Source: DATARH01 sp963705325 (GTDB lineage Bacteria > Pseudomonadota > Alphaproteobacteria > ATCC43930 > CGMCC-115725). Taken from it: 64,000 bases of DNA. Positions 53,195 to 61,627 of this stretch are shown piece after piece. A program made the translations under genes and the position numbers. Positions within the stretch are counted from its first letter, which is position 1. The number at the start of each line of letters is the position of its first letter. The stretch lies in the NCBI GenBank assembly GCA_963705325.1, contig OY970069.1:4216001-4280000 (forward strand). The letters run 5' to 3'. The notes under the pieces were generated by a model. The model was not told the origin of the DNA. It saw nothing but the letters and a program-made list of their open reading frames with translations, and did not search any database.

Positions 53195-53890
53195 ATGAGC
53201 AAGAACGTTGTTGTCGCCGCAATGCTCGGCGTCGCACTCGGCGGCTGCTCGACGCTGCTGCCTAACGAGAAGGTGCCGACCCAACCCGGCGCCGATCAGG
53301 TTGAGATGACCAAGGAGCAGGGCGGCAAATTCCTCGCTTTTGTCGGCCCCAAGCTGCAGCACACTGAAGCGTTCCTCGGCGTCGAGGACACCAATTACTT
53401 CTGCCTGCGAAGTTGGCTCGACACTCGCAACGGCGAGGTCGCCCACCAGGTCTATGTCGAGGACAGTTATTACGGCGCCCCATATCGCTGGAATGGGGCG
53501 CACGACGCCGATAATAAGGCACTGCGCTTCATCCCGATCAGCCGCAACGAGATCAGTTGCGACCAGGGCTGCTCCTACGCCGACGAGTTCGCTGCGGCCA
53601 TGCCGGAAGATGTGCTTCGCGCGAACCGCGACAAGGGCCTGAGCGTCACCTTTACCTCGGCGACCGGCAAGACGCTCACGGTCAACGTGCCTGGAAAGCT
53701 CGTTGCCGAGGAACTTGCGGCGATCGACGCCACGCGGGCGGCGCTCGCCGCCAACGCCAAAGCGGCGGCCGCGACACCTGCGCCAGCAACCACCCCCGCC
53801 CCTGCCCCAGCTCCTTCCGCGGCAACCGCTCCGGCCCCTGCGCCCGCAACATCACCCACGCCTACAAAACCCCCGGCGACCGGACACTGA
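53195..53890 (+). CDS. putative lipoprotein with Ala/Pro-rich tail
   Basis: 231 residues. The signal peptide ends in the lipobox LGGC at residue 18. A globular part (about 40-180) has three cysteines (NYFCLRSWLD, ISCDQGCSYADE) and aromatic strands. The last 40 residues are a low-complexity Pro-Ala-Thr tail that may span the periplasm or cell wall. No known domain. AGGA precedes the ATG. Probably cotranscribed with the CoA-transferase. Confidence 0.75.
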   Translation: MSKNVVVAAMLGVALGGCSTLLPNEKVPTQPGADQVEMTKEQGGKFLAFVGPKLQHTEAFLGVEDTNYFCLRSWLDTRNGEVAHQVYVEDSYYGAPYRWNGAHDADNKALRFIPISRNEISCDQGCSYADEFAAAMPEDVLRANRDKGLSVTFTSATGKTLTVNVPGKLVAEELAAIDATRAALAANAKAAAATPAPATTPAPAPAPSAATAPAPAPATSPTPTKPPATGH

Positions 53891-53930
53891 TAAGGCCTTG
53901 CCCTAAAGGCGGCCAACGATCGGATGGCGA

Positions 53931-54404
53931 TTAACCGACCGCATGCAACGTTTTGCCACCAGCGACGACCGGATGCGCCGCGATCAAGACAAAGGCGATG
54001 ACGCAGGGCTCACTGCCGCGATTGATCCAGTTATGGATGGTGCCGCGCTGCACCATCACGTCGCCCGCCTTGAGGTGCACCTCCGCGCCGTCGATATCCA
54101 TGTCGATCTCGCCCGACAAAATGCAGGCATAGTCGATCGAGTCGGTGCGGTGATTGCGCCCACCATTGCCGGGCGCGAACTCGATGACGCGGAACACCGT
54201 GCCGTTATCGTGCGTCGTGCCGGTCTGCCGCTTGGCCTCGTCGGCGTCGCCATTGTTGTTTACCGGGAAGCCTTCGCTAGTCCAAGCCACGCAGGCCGAG
54301 ACACCTTCCCGAGGTGAGACGGGCTTACAAATTTCATCGGTGGTGATGATGGCTTTGCCGCTCTTGTCGTGGCCGGTCACGACCCGCCGCAATCGCAATG
54401 TCAT
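53931..54404 (-). CDS. cupin-domain protein
   Basis: 157 residues. A single cupin fold with metal-binding residues in GGRNHRTDSIDYACILSGEI (His, Glu) and GTIHNWINRG (His). GDVMVQRGTIHNW is the second cupin motif. Found in dioxygenases, isomerases and sensors; the function cannot be told. GGGAGG precedes ATG 54404. Convergent with the lipoprotein gene. Confidence 0.85.
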   Translation of the reverse strand: MTLRLRRVVTGHDKSGKAIITTDEICKPVSPREGVSACVAWTSEGFPVNNNGDADEAKRQTGTTHDNGTVFRVIEFAPGNGGRNHRTDSIDYACILSGEIDMDIDGAEVHLKAGDVMVQRGTIHNWINRGSEPCVIAFVLIAAHPVVAGGKTLHAVG

Positions 54405-54550
54405 GGCGCTACCCTCCCTGCAATCTGAAAGGCGATCCTGTACCGCACCTGCGCGCCTGTCGAGCAGGCTGGGAGGCTGCCTACGACTTTAGCGACGAGC
54501 GTGCGGACTTCGTGGCCACATTGAGGAAATGCAGGCGGAAGAGGCTGTGC

Positions 54551-55210
54551 TCAGTCTTTGGCGTCGAAATCCGGCCGTTTGCCGATCCACAGAAGCTCGG
54601 CGTCTTTGCCCAGGCTCGGGTCGGAAATGATCGGCAGAAAGATTTTCGCCGCAGCCATCGCCCGCTTCAATTGCAGCGCGGCTTCCGGGGGCGATTTCTC
54701 ATCGTGGACGACCAGCGCGATGCCGGTGATGTCGGCGAGATTTGGCGGCGCGGTACGCCGGATTTGGCGGCCCTCGATCTGCCAGCCGGCGATCTGCAGC
54801 TTGGTGGCGATGGCCAGCGCATAGTCGCCCGCATCCTTGCCATCGGGATTGGCGACGACAGCAATGGCCGCACTCGGCTTGCCGACGAGGCCTTGCACGA
54901 GCGCCTGCGCCTGGTCGGCGCTGAGCGTGCGCGGCGCACCGGCCGCCGGTGCTCCCTCTATCTCGTCGAGCTTGGCGATGACGATTTGCGGGTCGAGCCG
55001 GTGCTGCAGAACGTAGGTCAGGACTCCCGCGAGTTGGCCGCCGAGTTCCTCGGTGACCCCGACGCAATTGATCACCACCTGTCCCTGATCCTGCGAGATG
55101 AACGCACTAGACGCCAGACCGCAGCCTGGACCTTGAGGCGCATCGTCCGCCCTGGCGGATACAGGGAGCAGCAAGAGGGAAGCGAGCAGTGCGGGAAGGA
55201 GCGGCTTCAT
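54551..55210 (-). CDS. secreted protein of unknown function
   Basis: 219 residues. The signal peptide is MKPLLPALLASLLLLPVSARA. The mature part has mixed alpha/beta character with repeated hydrophobic strands (AAIAVVANPDGKDAGDYAL and ITGIALVVHDEKSPPEAALQ) and two cysteines near the N-terminus. No family recognised. Divergent from the PEP-mutase-family gene by 118 bases. Confidence 0.65.
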   Translation of the reverse strand: MKPLLPALLASLLLLPVSARADDAPQGPGCGLASSAFISQDQGQVVINCVGVTEELGGQLAGVLTYVLQHRLDPQIVIAKLDEIEGAPAAGAPRTLSADQAQALVQGLVGKPSAAIAVVANPDGKDAGDYALAIATKLQIAGWQIEGRQIRRTAPPNLADITGIALVVHDEKSPPEAALQLKRAMAAAKIFLPIISDPSLGKDAELLWIGKRPDFDAKD

Positions 55211-55328
55211 GGGCGCAGCCTGGGAGAAGGGGATACGCCCAGCATATCCGCGCTTTGCTTAACGCGTGGTTGACAGTGTCGCGGTGGGGCGTTCCCTTGC
55301 CGACGTCACCCGCTGAACGGAGCCGACG

Positions 55329-56195
55329 ATGACCACACGCCAGAGGCTGCGGCAATTGATCGCCTGCAGCGGTTACACCATGGTGCCGGGCGCCTACGAC
55401 ACCTTGACCGCGCGCCTCGTCGAGGCGGCCGGGTTTGAGGCGGTCTATCTCACCGGCGGCGGGTTTTCGCGGGCCAGCGGCTACCCTGATCTCGGCCTCC
55501 TCACCGTCGTCGAGAACGTGCATTTTATCGGCCTCGCCGTCGAGGCGGTCGGCATCCCGGTGATCGCCGATGCTGATACCGGCTACGGCAATGCGATCAA
55601 CGTCATCCGCACCGTGCGCGAATACGAGAAATCCGGGGTCGCCGGGTTCCACATCGAGGACCAGGTCGCGCCCAAGAAATGCGGCCACTATGAAGGCAAG
55701 GAGGTGATCCCCGTAGCCGAGATGGTCGGCAAGATCAAGGCCGCGGTCGACACGCGCCGAGACCCGGACATGGTGATCATCGCCCGCTCCGACGCGCGCG
55801 CAGTCGAAGGGCTGAACGCCGCGATCGATCGGGTCAATGCATACCTCGAAGCCGGCGCCGATGTCGGCTTTGTCGAGGCGCCCCAATCGGTCGAGGAACT
55901 GCGCATCGTCGGCAGGAACGTCAACGGGCCTAACCTCGTCAACGTCTTCGAGGGCGGCAAGACGCCGATGCAGTCCGCCGCCGAGCTGGAGGCGATGGGG
56001 TTCCGCCTCGGCATCTACCCGTCGCAGACCCACCGCGCCGCGATCCGCGCCGCCCAACGCGTCCTCGCCGTCCTCAAGGAAGACGGTCACACCACCCGCA
56101 TCGAACCCGACCTCTGCACCTTCCAAGAGCGCGAACTCGCGGTCGGCACGGCCGAATGGCGCGCATTGGAAGAGAAATACCTAAGGCTCGACTGA
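55329..56195 (+). CDS. isocitrate lyase/PEP mutase family lyase
   Basis: 288-residue TIM-barrel lyase. The Mg-binding VIADADTGYGN and the catalytic KKCGHYEGK match 2-methylisocitrate lyase and oxaloacetate decarboxylase/carboxy-PEP mutase members. GGAG precedes ATG 55329. It cleaves or decarboxylates a 2- or 3-oxo/hydroxy acid; PrpB activity is possible but no prp genes are adjacent. It ends at a palindromic repeat. Confidence 0.88.
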   Translation: MTTRQRLRQLIACSGYTMVPGAYDTLTARLVEAAGFEAVYLTGGGFSRASGYPDLGLLTVVENVHFIGLAVEAVGIPVIADADTGYGNAINVIRTVREYEKSGVAGFHIEDQVAPKKCGHYEGKEVIPVAEMVGKIKAAVDTRRDPDMVIIARSDARAVEGLNAAIDRVNAYLEAGADVGFVEAPQSVEELRIVGRNVNGPNLVNVFEGGKTPMQSAAELEAMGFRLGIYPSQTHRAAIRAAQRVLAVLKEDGHTTRIEPDLCTFQERELAVGTAEWRALEEKYLRLD

Positions 56196-56201
56196 GCATC
56201 C

Positions 56202-56283
56202 CGTCATTGCGAGGAGCGCAACGACGAAGCAATCTCGGTCAGACAATTTGCGACGGATTGCTTCGCCGCGCTCGCAATTGACG
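56202..56283. repeat. large imperfect intergenic palindrome
   Basis: CGTCATTGCGAGGAGCGCA and GAAGCAATCT are followed after a short spacer by the inverted words GGATTGCTTCGCC and GCGCTCGCAATTGACG. The two arms of about 36 bases could fold into one long hairpin. Related words occur in the urease operon repeat at 11593-11660. It separates two convergent genes, where it may also help end transcription. Confidence 0.75.
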
Positions 56284-56284
56284 C

Positions 56285-57070
56285 CTACACCACCGGCGAG
56301 CGACCGCCATCGACGTTGATCGCGCAGCCGGTGACGTAGCCCGCGGCGTCGGAGGCGAGGAAGGTCGCCACGTTGGCGAATTCCTCGGCCTTGCCCATCC
56401 GCCCCATCGGCACGGCCTTGCCGGCGTCGGCAATGTACTGTTCGAGACTAATATTGGGCCGCTCGCGATCGTAGCGGCGCTTGATCTGGTCGCTGACGAT
56501 GACGCCGACATGCAGCGAATTGACCAGCACGTTATGCGGCGCCCCCTCCATCGACATCGCCTTGGTCAGCGCCATTTGTGCGGCGCGGCTGACGGAGGTC
56601 GGGGCGCTGTCGGCGCCGGGCGCCTTAGCGCCAATGTTGAGCACGCTGATGATGCGGCCCCATTTACGCTGCTTCATCTGCGGCATCAGAATGCGGCAGA
56701 AGCGGATCTGCGCGAACAGCTTCAGGTCGAGATCGGCTTGCCACTGCTCGTCGGTAATCGTTTCCGACGGGCCGCGGGTCGATTGGCCCGCATTGTTGAC
56801 AAAGATATCGACCTTGCCGAACTCGCGATTGGCCTGATCGCAGGCGGCCTGGATCGGCCCCGACTTCGACACGTCGCAGCTGATCGCCAGCACCTTGCCC
56901 TTCCCGCCCACGGCCTGGATCGCGGCCTTGGCGTCATTCAACGAGGCCTGATCCCGCGCGAGGATCGCCACATCGGCGCCCGAGGCGAAGAACTCCTTGG
57001 CGATCGCCAACCCCAACCCCTTGCTGCCACCGGTGACGATCGCGCTTCTACCGTCCAATCGAACGTCCAT
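56285..57070 (-). CDS. SDR-family protein lacking the usual catalytic Tyr and Lys
   Basis: 261 residues of the short-chain dehydrogenase fold. TGGSKGLG (13-20) and NNAG (92-95) are intact for cofactor binding. The catalytic Tyr-x3-Lys reads T158-x3-R162 (PTSVSRAAQ), and the Ser position is N145. A group of SDR proteins with PTSV replacements exists, so this may be a shared variant and not damage. AGGAGG precedes ATG 57070. It follows the aldo/keto reductase gene on the same strand, 25 bases away. Confidence 0.82.
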   Translation of the reverse strand: MDVRLDGRSAIVTGGSKGLGLAIAKEFFASGADVAILARDQASLNDAKAAIQAVGGKGKVLAISCDVSKSGPIQAACDQANREFGKVDIFVNNAGQSTRGPSETITDEQWQADLDLKLFAQIRFCRILMPQMKQRKWGRIISVLNIGAKAPGADSAPTSVSRAAQMALTKAMSMEGAPHNVLVNSLHVGVIVSDQIKRRYDRERPNISLEQYIADAGKAVPMGRMGKAEEFANVATFLASDAAGYVTGCAINVDGGRSPVV

Positions 57071-57095
57071 GATGAGCCTCCTGTTTAGCGATGGT

Positions 57096-58040
57096 TCAGT
57101 TTGCCGTTAGCCGGTCGATCTCGTCTATCTCCTCGCGCGTCATCGCCCAGTTGGCCGCGCGGACATTGGCTTCCAACTGCTCGGGCGAAGTGGCGCCGGC
57201 GATGATGCTGGCGACCGCAGGCCGCGTCGCCAGCCAGCTGAACGCCAACTCCAGCATGGTCTTGCCCCACGCCGCGCAAAACGTCGCCAGCCTCTCGACA
57301 ATGTCCCAATTGCGCTCGGTTAGATAGCGGTCGGCCATGCGCGCGGTCGTCGTGAGGCGTGCGCCCGCCGGCAGCGAACGATCTCGGCGGTACTTCCCGG
57401 TGAGCAATCCGTTGGCCAGCGGCGAGAACGGGATGAGGCCGAGCCCATAGGCCTCGACCATCGCCGCCATGTTGGCTTCGTACTCGCGCTCCAGCAGGCT
57501 GTAGCGTTCCTGGCACGCGACGTAGTGCTCAAGATGCTGCGCCCGCGACGTCCACTCAGCCTCGACCACCTGCCAGGCCGCGAGCGTCGAGCAAGCGATA
57601 TAGCGCACCTTGCCGGCGCGCACGAGGTCGTCGAGCGCGCGCAAGGTCTCCTCGATCGGCGTCACCGGGTCTTCGATGTGCTGCCAGTAGAGGTCGATGT
57701 AGTCGGTCTGCAGGCGCTTGAGGCTCGCCTCGCAGGCCGCGACGACGTAGCTGCGCGACGCGCCTTGCCTGTTGCCCGAGGCGTCCATCGGCCGGCCGAA
57801 TTTTGTTGCCAGCACGATGTCCTTTCGCCGCGGCCCGAGAATCTTGCCGAGATACTCTTCAGCGCCACCCCGTGGGTCGCCATAGGTATCGGCGTTATCG
57901 AACAAGGTGATGCCCAGATCGAGCGCCTTGTACACAACCTTTTGCGTCGCGGCGAAATCGATGCGGCCGGCGAAATTGTTGCAGCCGAGTCCGACTAGTG
58001 AAACTCGTAACCCAGAACGACCCAGATTGCGCTGTTCCAA
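57096..58040 (-). CDS. aldo/keto reductase
   Basis: 314-residue TIM-barrel NADPH oxidoreductase. The tetrad is visible: Asp and Tyr in LFDNADTYGDPR, Lys in VLATKFGRPMD and His in LYWQHIEDP. The C-terminal NADPH segment is SIIAGATSPEQLEANV. The start is TTG 58040 with GGAGA upstream. The substrate is unknown; relatives include YajO and L-glyceraldehyde-3-phosphate reductases. It probably forms a unit with the SDR gene. Confidence 0.9.
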   Translation of the reverse strand: MEQRNLGRSGLRVSLVGLGCNNFAGRIDFAATQKVVYKALDLGITLFDNADTYGDPRGGAEEYLGKILGPRRKDIVLATKFGRPMDASGNRQGASRSYVVAACEASLKRLQTDYIDLYWQHIEDPVTPIEETLRALDDLVRAGKVRYIACSTLAAWQVVEAEWTSRAQHLEHYVACQERYSLLEREYEANMAAMVEAYGLGLIPFSPLANGLLTGKYRRDRSLPAGARLTTTARMADRYLTERNWDIVERLATFCAAWGKTMLELAFSWLATRPAVASIIAGATSPEQLEANVRAANWAMTREEIDEIDRLTAN

Positions 58041-58275
58041 TACATTTCTCCGGAGCTTACGGTCATCGAGACTACAGAGCCCAGTGCATGCGCCGCAACC
58101 GGTGCTCTCCGGCGAACGAGCCGTCCGGGCGCTTGGCGATCAGCGAAAGTGAAGAGATCGCCGCTAATAGCGGTTGTGCCTAATGCGAAGTTTGGTTAAC
58201 GAGATCGTCACCTTCGGCGACTAGCGTGCCGGAGCTGGTCTGCCCATTGCATGGGTCCAGCCCAGGGGGATCGTC

Positions 58276-59730
58276 ATGGCGGGGACGAGCTACGACTTTG
58301 ATCTGGTGGTGATCGGTTCCGGCCCAGCCGGGCAACGCGCCGCAATCCAGGGCGCCAAACTCGACAAGCGGGTGGCGATCATCGAGAAGACCACTGTGGT
58401 CGGCGGCGTCAGCGTCAATCTCGGCACCATTCCGTCGAAGACCTTGCGCGAAGCGGTCCTGGACCTTTCGGGCTTTCGCTCGCGCGCGTTCTACGGTGCG
58501 TCGTACCGGGTCAAGGAGAACATCACGATCCAGGACCTGCTGGTGCGGACCAATCAGGTGATCGAGCACGGCATCGACATCGCCCGCCACCAGCTGATGC
58601 GTAACCATGTCGAATTGATTTCGGCCAACGCCGCTTTCGCCGACCCTCATACGCTGCGGCTCGATCTTATCGACGGCAGCACCTCGCGCACGGTGAGCGC
58701 CGCGAAGATCGTCATCGCCACCGGCACCGAGACGACGCGCGACAGCCATGTGCCGTTTGACGGCAAGCGCATCTTCACCAGCGACGACATCCTTCACCTT
58801 GACGAGCTGCCGCGCAGCCTCGCGGTTGTCGGCGCCGGCGTGGTCGGCTGCGAATATGCAAGCATCCTCGCTGCTTTGGGCGTGCGGGTGACCTTGGTCG
58901 ATCAGCGCAACCGGCTGTTGCCCTTCGTCGACGAGGAAGTCGCCGCCGAGCTTTGCCATCACCTGCGCGAGAGCCGAGTCACCTTGCGCCTCGGCGAAAG
59001 CGTGAACCGCCTGGAGACTGTGCCGACCGAGAGCGGCGACCGGGTGCGCCTCCACCTCGACAGCGGCAAGACCATTCTCACCGAAAAGGCGCTCTATTCG
59101 ATCGGCCGCACCGGCGCCACGAGCAAGCTTCATCTCAAGGCTGCCGGGCTTGAGCCCGACGCGCGCGGCCGGCTCAAGGTCGATGCCAATTTCCGCACCG
59201 AGATACCGCATATCTACGCGGCAGGCGACGTCATCGGCTTTCCGGCGCTGGCCTCGACGTCAATGGAGCAGGGCCGCCTCGCGGTCTGCCACGCCTTCGG
59301 CGTCCGCGCCAAAAGCGTCCCCGAGCTGTTTCCCTATGGCATCTATTCGGTGCCCGAGATCTCGATGGTCGGCAAGACCGAAGAAGAATTGACCGAGGCC
59401 GGCGTCGCCTATGAGGTCGGCAAGGCGCGCTACAAGGAGATCGCCCGCGGCCAGATCGTCGGCGACGTGACCGGCCTGCTGAAGCTGATCTTCCATAGCG
59501 AGACACACAAGCTCCTGGGCGTCCACATCATTGGCGAGGGCGCCAGCGAACTGATCCATATCGGCCAGGCAGTGCTGTCGTTCGGCGGCACAGTCGATTA
59601 TTTCGTCAACACCGTTTTCAACTACCCGACTCTCGCCGAGTGCTACAAGGTGGCCGCGTTCGACGGGATCAACCGGCTCGGCATGTTCTACGAGGACCCG
59701 TCCGAACTGGCGCAGGCCGCCGGAAACTAA
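58276..59730 (+). CDS. sthA: Si-specific soluble NAD(P)+ transhydrogenase
   Basis: 484-residue FAD protein of the disulfide reductase fold. It has the FAD motif VIGSGPAGQRAAIQGAKLD and NAD motif VVGAGVVGCEYASILAALG. In place of the redox CxxxxC it has SVNLGTIPSKTLREAV, which excludes dihydrolipoamide dehydrogenase and fits SthA, whose members lack the disulfide. GPVGAGDV-like AAGDVIGFPALAS and the C-terminal NYPTLAECYKVAAFDG are present. It exchanges reducing equivalents between NADPH and NADH. GGGGGA precedes the ATG. Confidence 0.93.
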   Translation: MAGTSYDFDLVVIGSGPAGQRAAIQGAKLDKRVAIIEKTTVVGGVSVNLGTIPSKTLREAVLDLSGFRSRAFYGASYRVKENITIQDLLVRTNQVIEHGIDIARHQLMRNHVELISANAAFADPHTLRLDLIDGSTSRTVSAAKIVIATGTETTRDSHVPFDGKRIFTSDDILHLDELPRSLAVVGAGVVGCEYASILAALGVRVTLVDQRNRLLPFVDEEVAAELCHHLRESRVTLRLGESVNRLETVPTESGDRVRLHLDSGKTILTEKALYSIGRTGATSKLHLKAAGLEPDARGRLKVDANFRTEIPHIYAAGDVIGFPALASTSMEQGRLAVCHAFGVRAKSVPELFPYGIYSVPEISMVGKTEEELTEAGVAYEVGKARYKEIARGQIVGDVTGLLKLIFHSETHKLLGVHIIGEGASELIHIGQAVLSFGGTVDYFVNTVFNYPTLAECYKVAAFDGINRLGMFYEDPSELAQAAGN

Positions 59731-59792
59731 CCCGCGTCCTTCATCAAAAGGGTTTGCGGCTCTCCCTTTGCCTGAGGCGCTATAGTTCGCGC

Positions 59793-60866
59793 ATGTTACG
59801 ACGCCAGTTGCTCAACGCGGCGCTCATCGCGGTTTCCCTATTCATCACTCTTGCGGTCTGGGAAATCGGTCTTCGCCTCCATGAGGGAATTCCCCTGCTC
59901 GAGGTCACCAATTTTATCGGAAATCGGGCCGACCGCTCGAAGCATGACGGCACGATGATCTACGACGAACGGCTCGGCTGGCGTCTCAAACCCGACCTGC
60001 GCAATTCGGCCTTTGACACGGGTCCCTACGGCATTCGTCTGGTGAATACGGCAACCGGAACCGTGCCGACCGGCGGCATCCTCGCCTCCGGCGACTCCTT
60101 CACCTTTGGCAGCGATGTAGGCGACGCGGAGGCTTGGCCGGCCTATCTCGAGACGATCATAGGCACACCCGTCGTCAACGCCGCGACACCGGGCTGGGGA
60201 GCGGATCAGATCGTCATGCACGCCGAGGACATGATCGCTATCGCTCGGCCGCGCACGCTGATCGTGGATTTCCTCTGGTACGACATCGGACGGGCCGAAG
60301 AGGAACTCCTGTTCGGTGCGCACAAGCCGTATTACACGGTCGAGGACAACCGACTTGTTCTGCACAACGTGCCGGTACCTCGGTTTGACGGCCGCGTTAG
60401 CGAGATTGGGCCTATTCGCGGAATCGTCGGCTATTCGTATGCCGTCTATTGGGCAGCCCGGCAGCTAGGCTTTGATCAATGGGTTGAGTTTGCTGACAAG
60501 CGCGCGACGCCGGGAGGCACCGGGCAGCGCATCACGTGTCAGCTGCTGAAGCGGCTCAAGGCACGAACCGAAGCAGACCGGATACGGCTGATGATGGTGA
60601 TGCAGTACGGCGCCGGCGACTTCGATCGCCCGCAACCCAGCGCCGCGGCCGCGGTCGTTTCCTGCGCTCGCGAGATGGGGATCGAGACCGTCGACATCTG
60701 GTCAAGGCTTGCGGAAATACATGCCAAGGACCCAGCGCGTTTCCGCGCGCTTTTTCTCGTTCAAAGAACCGGCTGGTCACACATGTCGGCCGCCGGCAAC
60801 CAGCTGGTCGCGGCTTCCATCGCCGATCGGCTGCAAGCCACGGGAGCAGGAGCTCTTTCGCACTGA
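59793..60866 (+). CDS. third SGNH/GDSL-like hydrolase, membrane anchored
   Basis: 357 residues. One N-terminal helix (LLNAALIAVSLFITLAVW), then an SGNH domain with block I LASGDSFTFGSDVG and block II NAATPGWGADQ. The terminal block reads GWSHMSAAGNQ: the His is present but the usual Asp three residues before it is Gly. So the catalytic dyad or triad may be altered. ATG 59793 is preferred over in-frame codons inside sthA. It stands apart from the 46-48.5 kb SGNH pair but shares its layout. Confidence 0.8.
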   Translation: MLRRQLLNAALIAVSLFITLAVWEIGLRLHEGIPLLEVTNFIGNRADRSKHDGTMIYDERLGWRLKPDLRNSAFDTGPYGIRLVNTATGTVPTGGILASGDSFTFGSDVGDAEAWPAYLETIIGTPVVNAATPGWGADQIVMHAEDMIAIARPRTLIVDFLWYDIGRAEEELLFGAHKPYYTVEDNRLVLHNVPVPRFDGRVSEIGPIRGIVGYSYAVYWAARQLGFDQWVEFADKRATPGGTGQRITCQLLKRLKARTEADRIRLMMVMQYGAGDFDRPQPSAAAAVVSCAREMGIETVDIWSRLAEIHAKDPARFRALFLVQRTGWSHMSAAGNQLVAASIADRLQATGAGALSH

Positions 60867-60962
60867 GCGGGCATCCGGCACCAGCCGCGGCCAAGCGCGA
60901 ACTCGTTTCGCCCCCACCGAAAATGAGTTACCGTTCCTCCGCCATCCCCTGGAGGAACCCCC

Positions 60963-61583
60963 ATGATCGTCGAGTTTCGCACGTATCGCCTGAAGCCCGG
61001 CTCGGTCGCTCAAGCCGAGGAACGCTTCGGGCAAGCCCTGCCCGCGCGCACCAAATTGTCGCCGCTGGCCGCCTTTTGGCACACCGAAGTTGGCCCACTG
61101 AACCGCATCATCCACGTCTGGCCTTACGCCAACTTTGAGGAGCGCACGCGCATTCGCGCCGAAGCCACCAAGCTCGAAGGCTGGCCGCCCAACATCCGCG
61201 AGTTCGTCGAGGAGCAGGAAAGCGAGATTTTCATCCCAGCGCCGTTCTCGCCGAAGCTCGAACCGCGCCAGTTGGGCGGCATCTACGAAATTCGTACCTA
61301 CACGCTGGCCCCCGGCGCAATGCCCTCGCAGATCGACCGCTGGAGCACCCAGATCGCGGAGCGCACCAAGCTGTCGCCGCTCGCCTTTGCCGGCCACTCC
61401 GAACTCGGCGGGCTCAATCGCTGGCGCCACATCTGGGCCTATAAGGACGCCAACCATCGCGCCGAAATCCGCGAACATGCGCGCAAGGAGGGCATCTGGC
61501 CGCCCAAAGGCGGACAGCCGGGCCAGACCTTGGTGCAGGAAAACATGCTGGTTGTGCCGGCGTCTTTCTCGCCGCTGCGCTAG
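60963..61583 (+). CDS. NIPSNAP-family protein with two tandem domains
   Basis: 206 residues made of two homologous halves. Half one starts MIVEFRTYRLKPGSVAQAEE and half two IYEIRTYTLAPGAMPSQIDR, about residues 1-100 and 105-206. In each, a Lys-Leu-Ser-Pro-Leu segment is followed by a His and a Leu-Asn-Arg segment (PLNRIIHVWPY; GLNRWRHIWAY). Function is poorly known; members act in membrane or mitophagy contexts in eukaryotes and in diverse bacterial operons. GGAGGAAC precedes ATG 60963. Confidence 0.88.
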   Translation: MIVEFRTYRLKPGSVAQAEERFGQALPARTKLSPLAAFWHTEVGPLNRIIHVWPYANFEERTRIRAEATKLEGWPPNIREFVEEQESEIFIPAPFSPKLEPRQLGGIYEIRTYTLAPGAMPSQIDRWSTQIAERTKLSPLAFAGHSELGGLNRWRHIWAYKDANHRAEIREHARKEGIWPPKGGQPGQTLVQENMLVVPASFSPLR

Positions 61584-61594
61584 TCACTTGATGA

Positions 61595-61620
61595 GAGGCC
61601 GCGGGAGTCGCCGCGGCCTC
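61595..61620. terminator. hairpin between convergent genes, possible terminator
   Basis: GAGGCCGCGG (61595-61604) pairs perfectly with CCGCGGCCTC (61611-61620) around a six-base loop, 12 bases after the NIPSNAP stop. No T-run follows. It lies 8 bases before the convergent glycosidase stop. Confidence 0.5.
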
Positions 61621-61627
61621 TTCGCCC

